Below, in pieces: positions 1 through 8,777 of a DNA stretch of 64,000 nucleotides (the first letter of the stretch is position 1; each line of letters starts with the position of its first letter). The stretch spans positions 310,001 through 374,000 of the forward strand of contig CACGLH010000001.1 of assembly GCA_902573735.1 (NCBI GenBank), given 5' to 3'. The notes beneath the pieces were generated by a model, which did not search any database, was not told the origin of the DNA, and worked only from the letters and a program-made list of their open reading frames with translations. A program made the position numbers and the translations under genes. Source of the DNA: an uncultured Alphaproteobacteria bacterium. Lineage in GTDB: Bacteria; Pseudomonadota; Alphaproteobacteria; Rhodobacterales; Rhodobacteraceae.

Positions 1-291
1 CAAAAGAACTATAAAATAAAACTTAAATTAAGTTTGAATACTTCATTTATAGTAGTTTTAACATTAACTGCTTTTTATTTACTGAACTTTTTTGGATATG
101 CTTTGACTACCATATTTTGGATGTTTGGGGTAGGATATTTTGCTGGAGAAAAGTCAGTTAAAAAATTGCTAGTTTTTTCATTAGTTGTTGTTTTTATAGG
201 TTATATAATTTTTTGGCAAATTCTCTCAGTACAATTACCATTAGGTTCTTTTGAAAAATATTTAGGGTTAGATTTTTTTCTTTATGGTTAA
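1..291 (+). CDS. TctB-like small membrane subunit of a tripartite tricarboxylate transporter (5'-truncated)
   Basis: The reading frame is open to the first base of the window, so the start is missing and only about 96 residues remain; TctB proteins are usually around 150. What is seen is two strongly hydrophobic segments separated by a short charged loop (GEKSVKK) and a C-terminal amphipathic tail. TctB is the small four-helix integral membrane subunit that works with the large TctA channel and a periplasmic TctC binding protein. The gene ends 18 bp before tctA, the usual tctBA order, and this neighbour is the main support. TctC would lie upstream, outside the window. Substrate unknown. Confidence 0.75.
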   Translation, partial: QKNYKIKLKLSLNTSFIVVLTLTAFYLLNFFGYALTTIFWMFGVGYFAGEKSVKKLLVFSLVVVFIGYIIFWQILSVQLPLGSFEKYLGLDFFLYG

Positions 292-309
292 CTCATATAA
301 CAAAATATT

Positions 310-1794
310 ATGATAGATTCCCTTTTTTTAGCATTTCAAACAATTCTTTCTAGTCCCTATATTATTACGTTGATATTTGCTTCCGTTTTATCAGGTGTAA
401 TTATTGGAGTATTACCCGGATTAGGAGTAATTTTTGGTATAGTAGTTTTATTACCTTTTACCTTACAATTAGAGCCTGAGGTAGGTATAGTGAGCTTAAT
501 GAGTATTTTTGTAGGCTCGGCAATTGGTGGGGGGCTTACAGCTGCATTAATAGGTATTCCAGGAACTCCTATGGCAGTTGCTACATTATTAGATGCTCAT
601 CCATTAGTGAAAAAAGGAAATACTAATTATGCTATAGGGTTGGTAATTTTCTCTTCTATAATTGGAGGGATTTTTAGTGCTTTAGTTTTAGCTTTTATTT
701 CACCTTATTTAGCAGAGATAGCATTAAACTTTGGTCCATCAGAATATGTACTTTTAATAACTTTAGGTTTAACCACAGTAGCTTTCGTTTCTGGAAAAAG
801 TATTTTTAAAGGTTTAATTGCTGGGCTCATAGGACTTTCTATAGCCACAATTGGTACAGATTTAGCAACAGCTGAAACTAGATTTACGTTTGGAATAGTA
901 GAATTGAGTGCAGGCTTTAATTTGATTGCAGTTCTTTTGGGTTTGTTTGCAATTCCAGAGGTAATTTCTCTTTTAGAAAATAAAGATAAAACATTTGCTC
1001 TTAGTAAAGAAAAAATCAAGCCTGTTTTGCCAAATTACAAGCATTTAAAAACATATTGGGTTTCTTACTTAAGATCGTCAACTATTGGTACTGCTGTTGG
1101 TGCACTTCCTGGAGCAGGTGCAGACATAGGAAGTTTCATGGCTTATTCTCAAGCTAAAAGGTTTTCAAAAAATCCTAACAATTTTGGAAAAGGTGATCCA
1201 GAAGGCGTAATTGCATCAGAGTCTGCAAATAATGCTGTATGTGGAGGAGCCTTAATTCCAACTTTGACACTTGGTATACCTGGTGATGCAGCTACAGCAA
1301 TCATAGTGGGTGTGTTATACATGCATGGATTAGCACCTGGACCAGAATTATTTCTTACCCAGTCAAATACACTAGCTTTTATTTATGCTGGTTTAATACT
1401 AGCTTATTTGGCTATATTTGTAATATTAATGTTATTTATATCTCCTATTCTTTCTTTCTTAAGATTACCAAAAACTCAAATGATACCCACTATATTACTT
1501 CTTTGTTTTCTAGGAGTATGGGCCATACAAACATCATATTTTGATTTGTGGACAATGCTAGGTTTTGGTTTTCTTAGCTATTTCTTGAAAAAAATGGATT
1601 ATCCTCTTCCTCCTATAATTCTAGGTTTTATATTGGGCCCCTTATTTGAGCAAAACTTAAGAAGAGCTATGACAATTTCTGATGGGGATATCTTGTTTTT
1701 TCTTAATAGACCGTATACGTTAGTCATTTTTGCTCTTTTAATTTTAGTTTTATGGGGGGTCTACAGTGCTTTGAAAATAAACGATAAGAAGTGA
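310..1794 (+). CDS. TctA family large permease subunit of a tripartite tricarboxylate transporter
   Basis: A protein of 494 residues, full length for TctA, with about ten to twelve hydrophobic segments. It carries the two family repeats: GVLPGLG near residue 33 and GALPGAGADIG near residue 264, the inverted-repeat signature of the substrate channel. It acts in the inner membrane and uses an ion gradient to import a carboxylate delivered by a TctC binding protein. It follows the tctB remnant directly and its TGA stop overlaps the region of the next start (GTGA), so all three genes probably form one operon. The downstream dehydrogenase hints at a hydroxy-acid substrate, but the sequence does not fix it. 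Confidence 0.92.
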   Translation: MIDSLFLAFQTILSSPYIITLIFASVLSGVIIGVLPGLGVIFGIVVLLPFTLQLEPEVGIVSLMSIFVGSAIGGGLTAALIGIPGTPMAVATLLDAHPLVKKGNTNYAIGLVIFSSIIGGIFSALVLAFISPYLAEIALNFGPSEYVLLITLGLTTVAFVSGKSIFKGLIAGLIGLSIATIGTDLATAETRFTFGIVELSAGFNLIAVLLGLFAIPEVISLLENKDKTFALSKEKIKPVLPNYKHLKTYWVSYLRSSTIGTAVGALPGAGADIGSFMAYSQAKRFSKNPNNFGKGDPEGVIASESANNAVCGGALIPTLTLGIPGDAATAIIVGVLYMHGLAPGPELFLTQSNTLAFIYAGLILAYLAIFVILMLFISPILSFLRLPKTQMIPTILLLCFLGVWAIQTSYFDLWTMLGFGFLSYFLKKMDYPLPPIILGFILGPLFEQNLRRAMTISDGDILFFLNRPYTLVIFALLILVLWGVYSALKINDKK

Positions 1795-1799
1795 GAATT

Positions 1800-2723
1800 A
1801 TGGAAAATAAAAAGATTTTAGACACATCCATTGGATTTATAGGTGCTGGAATGATGGGAGCACCAATGATATATAATTTGACTAAAAAATTTTCAAATGT
1901 GTTTGTTTTTGATACTGACCAAACAAAACTAAAAGAATTTGAAAGTAATAAAAGTATCATTATTGTTGATGCAATTGGTCAATTATCAAAAAATTGCAAT
2001 ATAATTTTTACGTGTTTACCTGGAATTAATGAGATAAAGAAAGTCCATCTTGATAAAACTGGTATCTTTGAAAACATCTTAGAAAACGTAATTATATGTG
2101 AATTGTCTACTACCTTGCCAAAACTTAGTAAGAGTTTAGAAAAAAAATATTGTGAAAAAAAATCCACTTATTTAGAGGCTATGATGATAGGTCCTCCTAA
2201 AACGGCATATAATGCAGAACTTCTTTTTATAATTTCTGGTAAGAAAGTTGATAATTCTTACTTCCTTGAGGCCTTAGATTGTATGGGAAGATTAAATAAA
2301 TGGGTAGGTTCAATAGGAAATGCTAGTAAGGCAAAATTGCTTCATAACGCTCTTGGTATGATTAATATGGCTGCAACCGCAGAAATTTTAGGTTTATGTG
2401 TTAAGAGTGGTATAGATATATATTCATTTATAGATATTGTTAGACAATCTCCAAAAAGCAAAGGAATAGGCTATTCCACAATTTTTGATTTATATAGTGA
2501 GAGTATTATTAATAAATCTAAAACTGGTACTGGAAAATTAAGGATAGCTGCAAAAGATACATTTTTAGCAAAGGAACTAGCCTCCGACCAAAATTATTCT
2601 ACACCAATACTTGATGAAACAAAAAAGATGTTTGAAGAAGCTAAAAAAATGGGGTTAGGTGAAGAAGAATATTCAAGAGTTGCTGATATTGTAGAGTATA
2701 GACACGGAAGTAAAATTTTCTAA
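1800..2723 (+). CDS. NAD(P)-dependent beta-hydroxyacid dehydrogenase, 3-hydroxyisobutyrate dehydrogenase family
   Basis: A protein of about 307 residues if it starts at the ATG at 1800. A GTG at 1791 overlapping the tctA stop is possible, but the ATG has the better-placed purine-rich upstream stretch. The N-terminal Rossmann fold shows IGFIGAGMMG (residues 11-20). The substrate-binding STT element lies near residue 102 and the family lysine in GNASKAKLLHN (about K179) precedes the all-helical C-terminal domain. Family members oxidise 3-hydroxyisobutyrate, tartronate semialdehyde and related beta-hydroxy acids. Its position immediately after the TctBA transporter suggests that it acts on the imported compound. 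That is inference. Confidence 0.85.
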   Translation: MENKKILDTSIGFIGAGMMGAPMIYNLTKKFSNVFVFDTDQTKLKEFESNKSIIIVDAIGQLSKNCNIIFTCLPGINEIKKVHLDKTGIFENILENVIICELSTTLPKLSKSLEKKYCEKKSTYLEAMMIGPPKTAYNAELLFIISGKKVDNSYFLEALDCMGRLNKWVGSIGNASKAKLLHNALGMINMAATAEILGLCVKSGIDIYSFIDIVRQSPKSKGIGYSTIFDLYSESIINKSKTGTGKLRIAAKDTFLAKELASDQNYSTPILDETKKMFEEAKKMGLGEEEYSRVADIVEYRHGSKIF

Positions 2724-2806
2724 AATTATTTTAGTATCTTTTTTTTAGAAATTTATAATAAGAATTGAACATTTTTTTTTTGAAATTTTAAAAGGATTAT
2801 ATAGTA

Positions 2807-3253
2807 TTGCTTAAAGGTATTAATTCCTTGTTAAATGCTCATGTTCTATATGCTCTTCGAGCTATGGGTCATGGAGATGATTTGATTATAGCAGGTGCAA
2901 ACTTTCCTGCTAAAAGCATCGCCACAAAAACTGTTTTAGGAAAAGTTATTAAAATAGATGCATCAGCTTCAGAGGTGATAAAAGCAATTTTATCAGTATA
3001 TCCTATTGATACATATTCAAAAGATTCTATTGCTCGAATGGAAGTGGATGGAGAGCCCAACACTATTTTACCAGTTATGAATGAGGTTCAGTCTGAAATA
3101 ACTGCTCTAGTAGGACCCAAAAAGATGAGTGCAATGCTACGTTTAGAATTTTATGAAAGAGCAAAAAAAGCATATGCTGTTATACAAACTAGCGAACGCC
3201 GTTTTTACAGTGGATTTGCAATCCGTAAGGGGGTTATAGGACCTAGTATTTAA
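2807..3253 (+). CDS. RbsD/FucU family sugar mutarotase (L-fucose mutarotase-like)
   Basis: A protein of 148 residues starting at TTG 2807, preceded by AAAGGA about ten bases upstream. The N-terminus LNAHVLYALRAMGHGDDLII matches the FucU pattern, with the presumed catalytic His22 and Asp24 in GHGD and the conserved NAH at residues 10-12. FucU and RbsD interconvert sugar anomers (alpha/beta L-fucose, or pyran/furan ribose) and assemble as cyclic multimers in the cytoplasm. It lies 83 bp after the dehydrogenase on the same strand, so it may belong to the same carbohydrate or hydroxy-acid locus. Length and motifs fit FucU better than RbsD. The exact sugar is unknown. Confidence 0.85.
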   Translation: MLKGINSLLNAHVLYALRAMGHGDDLIIAGANFPAKSIATKTVLGKVIKIDASASEVIKAILSVYPIDTYSKDSIARMEVDGEPNTILPVMNEVQSEITALVGPKKMSAMLRLEFYERAKKAYAVIQTSERRFYSGFAIRKGVIGPSI

Positions 3254-3725
3254 TTATTAATCAAAAAGCTTTATAAATTTTATACCAAAAATATTTAGTT
3301 TCTCTAATATAAATACTAAGAATGTCACTATTTTTAAAATTCTATTACATATTATTTATTTTTTATAAATACTGATAAATTAACATTGGTCAAAGAATAA
3401 TTACGATCTAATAAATTATCACTATGGATGCCTATGCTTACTTCTTTAAAAAGTACGATAATAAGATAGTTGATACCCTAGTAGTTACCAAAGGAAAACA
3501 ATAAGAGGACTTTTTTTGTGGAGCAAAGTTAATTATTTTGAACAATCTCTATTATATAACATTTACCTATCTGACAACCCTCCAGGTCATATACTTGAGG
3601 GTAACGCAAGAAACCATAGCCTATTATTAGCAAGTACTGATACTTAAACATTTTGGTTGGAAAAAATAATTATTAACTATTTAATAAATTAAAATTGATA
3701 TTTGTAACCACAATTGAATTAAAAG
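3254..3725 (+). other. 472-bp spacer with one hairpin-repeat copy
   Basis: No convincing gene. An ATG at 3424 opens a 26-codon frame and the same frame stays open after its stop until about 3630, which may be a decayed reading frame, but I recognise no family. The 3' part holds copy A of the dispersed hairpin repeat. Confidence 0.5.
3606..3660 (+). repeat. dispersed hairpin repeat, copy A
   Basis: It shares AAACCATAGCCTATTATTAG and ACATTTTGGTTGG with the other copies at 4493, 20606, 31643 and 32932. The centre folds as AAGTA-CTGA-TACTT and the ends pair as AACCA/TGGTT. It lies in the spacer upstream of the SDR gene. Confidence 0.65.
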
Positions 3726-3734
3726 GTGAGTAAC

Positions 3735-4463
3735 ATGGACACTCTTATAGATAAAAAGGCCTTAATAATAGGAGCTAGTGGTGGAATGGGAATGGCTGTG
3801 GCATCGATGCTTTCAATGAAAGGAGTTCATTGTTTCTTAGTTGGACGAAGCCAAGAAAAACTAAATGATATTTTTTCAAGTTGTTCTTCATATGGAAACC
3901 CTTGTTTTATGTTCTCATGTGATATTTCAAATGTGACTGAAATTAAGCAATGTTCAGAAAATGCAATTAAAAGTCTTGGTGGATTAAATTTCCTTATTCA
4001 CTGTGCAGGAGATTACAATAAAGCTTTAGCTGATGAATGTGATCTGGAAATTTGGGATAAAATAATAGATACAAATTTGCGTAGTACTTATCATTTTGCA
4101 AGAAATGTTCTTCCAGAAATAAATAAAATTTCTGGTGGTGCTGTAATTAGGATCAATTCAAGAGACGCTCCACATACTGGTATAGGCATCCAAACGTCTC
4201 AGAAGCGAGCTATTGACGGTTACATGGAAGTTTTATTTGAGGATGTTAGAGAGTATGGAACAAAAGTCTGCACAATTAATCCAGGATTTGTTAATACCTC
4301 TATGGTAAACCCTGAACGATTAAATCCTGAACTTATGATGCAACCAAATGATATTGCTGAAGCAGTTAATTATGTTCTGAACAGTTCAGAAACTGCCTGT
4401 CCAACTGAAATATTAATACAGCCACAACGATCTCCATGGAAGAAAACTGATATGCACATATAA
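3735..4463 (+). CDS. SDR family protein with the catalytic tyrosine replaced
   Basis: The ATG at 3735 is preferred over the GTG at 3726, because AAAGGTGAG ends four bases before it. This gives about 242 residues. The N-terminal nucleotide fold is clear (ALIIGASGGMGMA), as is the structural HCAG that replaces the usual NNAG. At the active site, where classical members have Ser...YxxxK, the segment INSRDAPHTGIGIQTSQKRA keeps Ser and Lys but has Gln where Tyr is expected, and the loop is two residues short. It may therefore be a binding or atypical reductase. It is flanked on both sides by copies of the hairpin repeat. No function can be assigned beyond the SDR fold. Confidence 0.8.
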   Translation: MDTLIDKKALIIGASGGMGMAVASMLSMKGVHCFLVGRSQEKLNDIFSSCSSYGNPCFMFSCDISNVTEIKQCSENAIKSLGGLNFLIHCAGDYNKALADECDLEIWDKIIDTNLRSTYHFARNVLPEINKISGGAVIRINSRDAPHTGIGIQTSQKRAIDGYMEVLFEDVREYGTKVCTINPGFVNTSMVNPERLNPELMMQPNDIAEAVNYVLNSSETACPTEILIQPQRSPWKKTDMHI

Positions 4464-4492
4464 CACCCACCCCTAAGACATATCCTTGAATG

Positions 4493-4551
4493 CTCCAAAA
4501 ACCATAGCCAATTATGAGCAAGTACGACTGCTCACACATTTTGGTTTGGAG
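4493..4551 (+). repeat. dispersed hairpin repeat, copy B (best formed)
   Basis: A 59-nt imperfect hairpin. The outer arms are CTCCAAA/TTTGGAG with CCA/TGG inside; the apical stem is TGAGCA-AGTACGAC-TGCTCA. It lies between the SDR stop and the adenylate cyclase. It aligns with copy A over CCATAGCC..ATTA..AGCAAGTAC and ACATTTTGGTT. Confidence 0.7.
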
Positions 4552-4652
4552 TGGTAGAACTAATTATTAAAATATGCATCACATTCTTAACGCTACGTCA
4601 TGTTTGAAGTAAATAGTGGCTTTTCTTAACATTATCTTTATCGGAGAGAGTG

Positions 4653-6485
4653 ATGGCTGAAAAAGAAATAGATCGTAAAGTTGCTATTATTTTAGCTACG
4701 GATGTTGTGAATTATAGTAAACACATGGAAGCTAATGAAAGTGAGACGGTTAAGAACCTTCGTGCTTGTGAGCTAATCTTACAAAAAGTAATCAAAAAAC
4801 ATGATGGCCGTCTTTTTAACTCAGGGGGTGACTCTTTCTTTATTGAATTTCCAAGCGCAGTGGAAGCCGTTGAATGTGCGGTAGCTTTTCAAAAGGATAT
4901 TAAGAAAAGGAATAGCACAGATAAAATCACAGTTCCTTTAGAGTTCAGAATAGGGATTAGTATGGGAGATGTGATTAAAGAGAAAGAAAATCTCCTCGGC
5001 GATGGTGTTAATATAGCTGCTCGGTTAGAAGCATTAGCTCAAACAAATGGGATAACTATTTCAAAAAACATCTATGATTTGGTTAAAGCAAAAACATCTC
5101 ATCAATATAACGACTTGGGTATTCAAAAGGTGAAAAAGAATGAATTTCACGCTTATGATATTCTCCTTGATCCATCACAAAAAAGAAAACTGAAAACGCA
5201 AAAATCTAATAAGTCCATCTTAGCAATAGCAGCCTCTATTCTAGTGATAGCAGTCGTAAGTTTATTATATATAACCCAAGTAAATAATTTGAAATCTACT
5301 TCTGATATTTCTTCTTTGAATACTATTTTAGTATACCCTTTTAAAAATATTACGGATCCTGAAAATAAGAATAGATTTAGTGAGGCATTAACAGAAAGCA
5401 TGATAGGAAGTTTGTCCAGATATAAAGGAATTAGGACCTTATCTAGTAGTACTAGTTTTTTTGTCAAAGAAAATGAAATGAATCCCAGTGAAATTTTTAA
5501 TAAATATGCAGTAAATTTTATAGTTACAGGCTCAATTCAAACATTTGGTGATAACTCAAGGATAAATTTAGAACTTACTGATGCCAAAAAAGATACTGTT
5601 GTTTGGTCAAATAAAATAGATTTTGAAATATCAGATATATTTAAAGCTCAAGAAAAAATAGGAAATGAGATTTTAGAATATTTGCAAATAAATCTTGTGG
5701 CAGGATCTGGAACATTTGCTGAAAAGTTAGGAACACCCGAAAGACTTTTACTATCATTAAATGCAAGGGACGAATGGAGAAAATTTAATCCTAAGGGATA
5801 TAATAAATATAATGAGCTAACAGACCAATTAGCTGAACAAATTGGTGAAGATAACCCCTTTATAATTCTTAATAGAGCATATGGTCTTTTTCAAAAACTA
5901 CGTATTGGATTATCAGAAGAGCCTTCAAAAGATATTGAAAAACTTGATATACTTTTAGACAGCGTATTGGAATCAGATCTTAGAGTAAATGCATTACATT
6001 TTAAAGGTATTGTAGAACTTGTTTTCCTTTCAAAAGATTGTGATGTTGCAAAAGATTATGCAAAACAGGCTATAGAGTTAGGAAGAACAGTTGATGCATA
6101 TACAACAACAGGTACAATTTATTTTTTATGCAAAGATTATGATCTTTCTATCAAGAGTTTCAGAAACGCACTTGCTGTGGTTCCTAATGATAATGGTTGG
6201 TTTATTACAAGATATTTAGTTCCTTCAATGTATAGAGGTGGTTATATAGACGGAATTAAAACAATATTAGAACCTATAATTGATGCTACAGATATGCCTG
6301 CCAATTTACTAGCTTATTACTCATTTATAAAAGTAAAAGAAGGCGATTTAGATTCAGCAAAATTATATTTTACAAGAGCTAAGAATAGGGGTTTAACAAA
6401 AAAATATTTAACTAGATACGAAATGGATGAAAAGACATTTAGTGAATTTAAGAGTGAGTTAGAAATTATTGGTGAAATAGAATAA
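4653..6485 (+). CDS. class III adenylate/guanylate cyclase with one membrane span and a TolB-like/TPR tail
   Basis: Starts at ATG 4653 after a CGGAGAGAG ribosome site. Residues 1 to about 175 form a class III cyclase domain with both metal-binding aspartates (ATDVV and GGDSFF) and the transition-state Asn/Arg pair (NIAARLEAL), so it looks active. A single membrane helix follows near residues 190-208 (SILAIAASILVIAVVSLLYI). Next comes a FlgO/TolB-N-like alpha/beta domain (ILVYPFKNITD...), then helical TPR-like repeats to residue 610. The cyclase should be cytoplasmic and the C-terminal part periplasmic. The family is abundant in alphaproteobacteria and makes cAMP in response to unknown signals. 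A paralogue with the same layout is at 60925-62775. Confidence 0.9.
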   Translation: MAEKEIDRKVAIILATDVVNYSKHMEANESETVKNLRACELILQKVIKKHDGRLFNSGGDSFFIEFPSAVEAVECAVAFQKDIKKRNSTDKITVPLEFRIGISMGDVIKEKENLLGDGVNIAARLEALAQTNGITISKNIYDLVKAKTSHQYNDLGIQKVKKNEFHAYDILLDPSQKRKLKTQKSNKSILAIAASILVIAVVSLLYITQVNNLKSTSDISSLNTILVYPFKNITDPENKNRFSEALTESMIGSLSRYKGIRTLSSSTSFFVKENEMNPSEIFNKYAVNFIVTGSIQTFGDNSRINLELTDAKKDTVVWSNKIDFEISDIFKAQEKIGNEILEYLQINLVAGSGTFAEKLGTPERLLLSLNARDEWRKFNPKGYNKYNELTDQLAEQIGEDNPFIILNRAYGLFQKLRIGLSEEPSKDIEKLDILLDSVLESDLRVNALHFKGIVELVFLSKDCDVAKDYAKQAIELGRTVDAYTTTGTIYFLCKDYDLSIKSFRNALAVVPNDNGWFITRYLVPSMYRGGYIDGIKTILEPIIDATDMPANLLAYYSFIKVKEGDLDSAKLYFTRAKNRGLTKKYLTRYEMDEKTFSEFKSELEIIGEIE

Positions 6486-6658
6486 GTAATTTTTAATAAA
6501 AAAAATATGCTTGAAATTATTGATAATTTATATTGATCAAAGAAAATCGCAAGAGTTGTATCAACAGAAATCATTAATGTCAAAAATGTCATCCACCTCT
6601 AAAAAATATCCAATTGGATAAGAGCATTACCAACAATCTTTAAGAAAGAAAAAATACA

Positions 6659-6835
6659 TTGAAAATAATTAATGACCGAAGTCTAATTCAAAAATTATCA
6701 ATTATAGGATTAATAATTAATTTTTTATTAAGAGAATTTTGGTTAAAATATTTTGAAAATGCACTCATAATTTATTGGACAATCATGTTGTTTTTTATTG
6801 CTGGTTTGCTTTTGTTTCCAAAAAAGAAGGAGTAA
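6659..6835 (+). CDS. possible small two-helix membrane protein (58 aa)
   Basis: A TTG-initiated frame read by eye: two hydrophobic segments (LSIIGLIINFLL and IIYWTIMLFFIAGLLLF) joined by REFWLKYFENA, ending in a basic FPKKKE tail, which is a credible inside-positive topology. The last codons (AAGAAGGAGTAA) supply the ribosome-binding site of the next gene, eight bases on, so translational coupling is plausible. No strong ribosome site precedes its own start and no family is recognised. Confidence 0.4.
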   Translation: MKIINDRSLIQKLSIIGLIINFLLREFWLKYFENALIIYWTIMLFFIAGLLLFPKKKE

Positions 6836-6842
6836 AAAATAA

Positions 6843-7091
6843 ATGAAAAATATAATTCAAATAGTGATTTTAGTATTAATTGGAACACCCATTTTCGCAG
6901 AACGTCATAGTCCTGAATTTTCAGCAGAAATTATGGGTAATGGTAAATTATTACATGTCACTGACTACGGACTTTTTTACATGCAATATGGTGGAGAAAT
7001 TCATGTTTGCACTACTTTAGTTTTTAAACGAGATGGTAGTCTTTTTAAGTTAGATGCAATATGTGCAGATTCCAAAGATACTGGAGATTAA
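6843..7091 (+). CDS. small secreted protein of unknown function (82 aa)
   Basis: Starts at ATG 6843 after AAGGAG. The first 19 residues form a clean Sec signal peptide (MKNIIQIVILVLIGTPIFA, cleavage predicted after the A at position 19). The mature part of about 63 residues includes two cysteines (HVCTT and AICAD) that could form a periplasmic disulfide, and an aromatic-rich stretch DYGLFYMQYGGEIHVC. I do not recognise the family. The overlap of its ribosome site with the preceding small membrane ORF suggests that the two are a pair. Confidence 0.65.
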   Translation: MKNIIQIVILVLIGTPIFAERHSPEFSAEIMGNGKLLHVTDYGLFYMQYGGEIHVCTTLVFKRDGSLFKLDAICADSKDTGD

Positions 7092-7216
7092 AAATTATAA
7101 TTTTTTTTCATGAAATTATAACTGTAAATTTTAGTGGACATACAAATGCTTATAAATTTTAAATAAAAAATTAAATCTCAATTTGGAAATAAAAAGTAGA
7201 TGAAAGGTATTAATTT

Positions 7217-8119
7217 GTGAAAATATTAATTCTTGGAGCAGGGGCAATTGGTGGATTTTTTGGCGCACATTTAATGAAGTCAGGAGCAAACGTATCTTTT
7301 TTGGTTAGAGAAAAAAGGAAAGATAAATTAAAAAAGTCGGGTATTAATATTTTAAGTTATAACAGCAAATTTAAAGTTAACCCCAAATTGTTGGAAAAAA
7401 ATTTATCAAGTTATCATTTTGATGTAATTATTTTGACAAACAAATCTTATGATCTAATTGAAGCAATTAGAGAGATTAAACCTTATGTTAACACAACAGT
7501 GATAATTCCTCTACTGAATGGTATGGCTCACTATGATATTCTTGATAAGGAATTTGGTAAGGAAAAGATATTTGGAGGCACAGCATATATTTCAACTGCA
7601 ATGAATAATTATGGCTCAATCCAACAAGTTACATCAAGAGCAAGTATAAAATTTGGCCCAAGAACACAGAAATATATTAATATTGCAAACGATTTTTATG
7701 AAATATGTAAAGAGACTGAATTTGAATGTGATTTTTCTGATCATATAGAATTAGACTTATGGAGAAAGTATGTGTTAATTGGTGCGACTGCAGCAAGTAC
7801 TGTTCTTTTTCAAAAAACACTTGGAGAGATCAGCGCCACAACCTATGGAAAAAGTTTGATCACAAAGATTCATGAAGAGTGCAGAAATATTGTTTTAAGC
7901 AAAGGTTACGATATTGGGATTGAAGCTAAGAATTACAATTTGAAATTAATTACTGATAAAGGGTCTCTTTTAAAGGCTTCAATGCTTCGAGATTTTGAAT
8001 CAGGAAAAAAAACTGAATGTGAACATATCCTAGGATACTTAATAGAATTAGCAAAAAGAAATAATATTCAATGTGATCTAATAAAGGCAGCACATACACG
8101 AATACAAGTTGGCTTATAA
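7217..8119 (+). CDS. 2-dehydropantoate 2-reductase family protein (ApbA/PanE-like)
   Basis: A GTG start at 7217 gives 300 residues, the family length. The N-terminal MKILILGAGAIGGFFGAHL is the GxGxxG NADPH site. ILTNKSYD carries the lysine that in PanE sits next to the substrate, and the C-terminal helical domain includes the ELDLWRKYVLIGATAAST segment typical of the family. PanE reduces ketopantoate to pantoate in pantothenate synthesis, but many members in catabolic contexts act on other 2-keto acids. No pantothenate genes are nearby, so the substrate is open. The gene stands alone on its strand. Confidence 0.85.
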   Translation: MKILILGAGAIGGFFGAHLMKSGANVSFLVREKRKDKLKKSGINILSYNSKFKVNPKLLEKNLSSYHFDVIILTNKSYDLIEAIREIKPYVNTTVIIPLLNGMAHYDILDKEFGKEKIFGGTAYISTAMNNYGSIQQVTSRASIKFGPRTQKYINIANDFYEICKETEFECDFSDHIELDLWRKYVLIGATAASTVLFQKTLGEISATTYGKSLITKIHEECRNIVLSKGYDIGIEAKNYNLKLITDKGSLLKASMLRDFESGKKTECEHILGYLIELAKRNNIQCDLIKAAHTRIQVGL

Positions 8120-8220
8120 AACTAAAATTCACTGTTGAAACTTAATTGTATTGCCTCACATACTATCTTGCTAGTTTTTGTGATTTATCCACCAAGATGG
8201 ATTAAAGAATTTTTTAGTTT

Positions 8221-8658
8221 TCATTTAATTGATGGAATTAAACTGTAAAGGGTTTTCCTTTGTTCTGAAGAGGCCACTCGATATTTATTAAAGAAATAAA
8301 GTTTACTAAACATATTTTGATATGCTCCACCTACATCCCTTTGAAATATTTTTGTATGGTTTTTTAGTCCAGATTCAGAGTGATACCTTTCTATAATTAC
8401 ATAATATACGTGACCAGAAGCCACATCACTCTTAGTAATAGTTAAACTCTCCAACCCATTTTTTTCATTAGCTCCCATAGGATGAGTATCTTTGATCCAG
8501 TTCCCCCATTCTACCAACCATTTATCGACATATTCAATTTCTTTGACAGGTACTTTGAGCACTGCTCCCCAACCAGTTTTAGGAATATCTTCAGAAGAAT
8601 AAACTGAAAAACTTATAAAAATTGTGAATAAGAATGAGAGAAATAGTTTTAAAATCAT
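8221..8658 (-). CDS. secreted protein of unknown function (145 aa)
   Basis: The ATG at 8658 is preceded by AAAGGT on the minus strand. Residues 1-22 form a signal peptide (MILKLFLSFLFTIFISFSVYSS). The mature part contains WGAVLKVPVKEIEYVDKWL and a W-rich segment (VEWGNWIKDTHPMGANEKNG), then the strand-like HVYYVIIERY, suggesting a small alpha+beta periplasmic domain. No known family is recognised. It could be cotranscribed with the minus-strand ORF starting near 9314, 119 bp upstream. Confidence 0.6.
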   Translation of the reverse strand: MILKLFLSFLFTIFISFSVYSSEDIPKTGWGAVLKVPVKEIEYVDKWLVEWGNWIKDTHPMGANEKNGLESLTITKSDVASGHVYYVIIERYHSESGLKNHTKIFQRDVGGAYQNMFSKLYFFNKYRVASSEQRKTLYSLIPSIK

Positions 8659-8777
8659 AATTTTGGACCTTTAATTATATTTATTATTTATCCTATAATA
8701 ATCCTATTTTAAATATAATTTAGCTATAATAACCTTACGTAATAAACAGAATTTTTTTAGTTCCTTTAGTTAGGCAA

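Noticed and set aside
705-1019. Antisense open frame inside tctA
   Set aside because: Shadow frame of a well-conserved membrane protein on the other strand; no ribosome site or family match.
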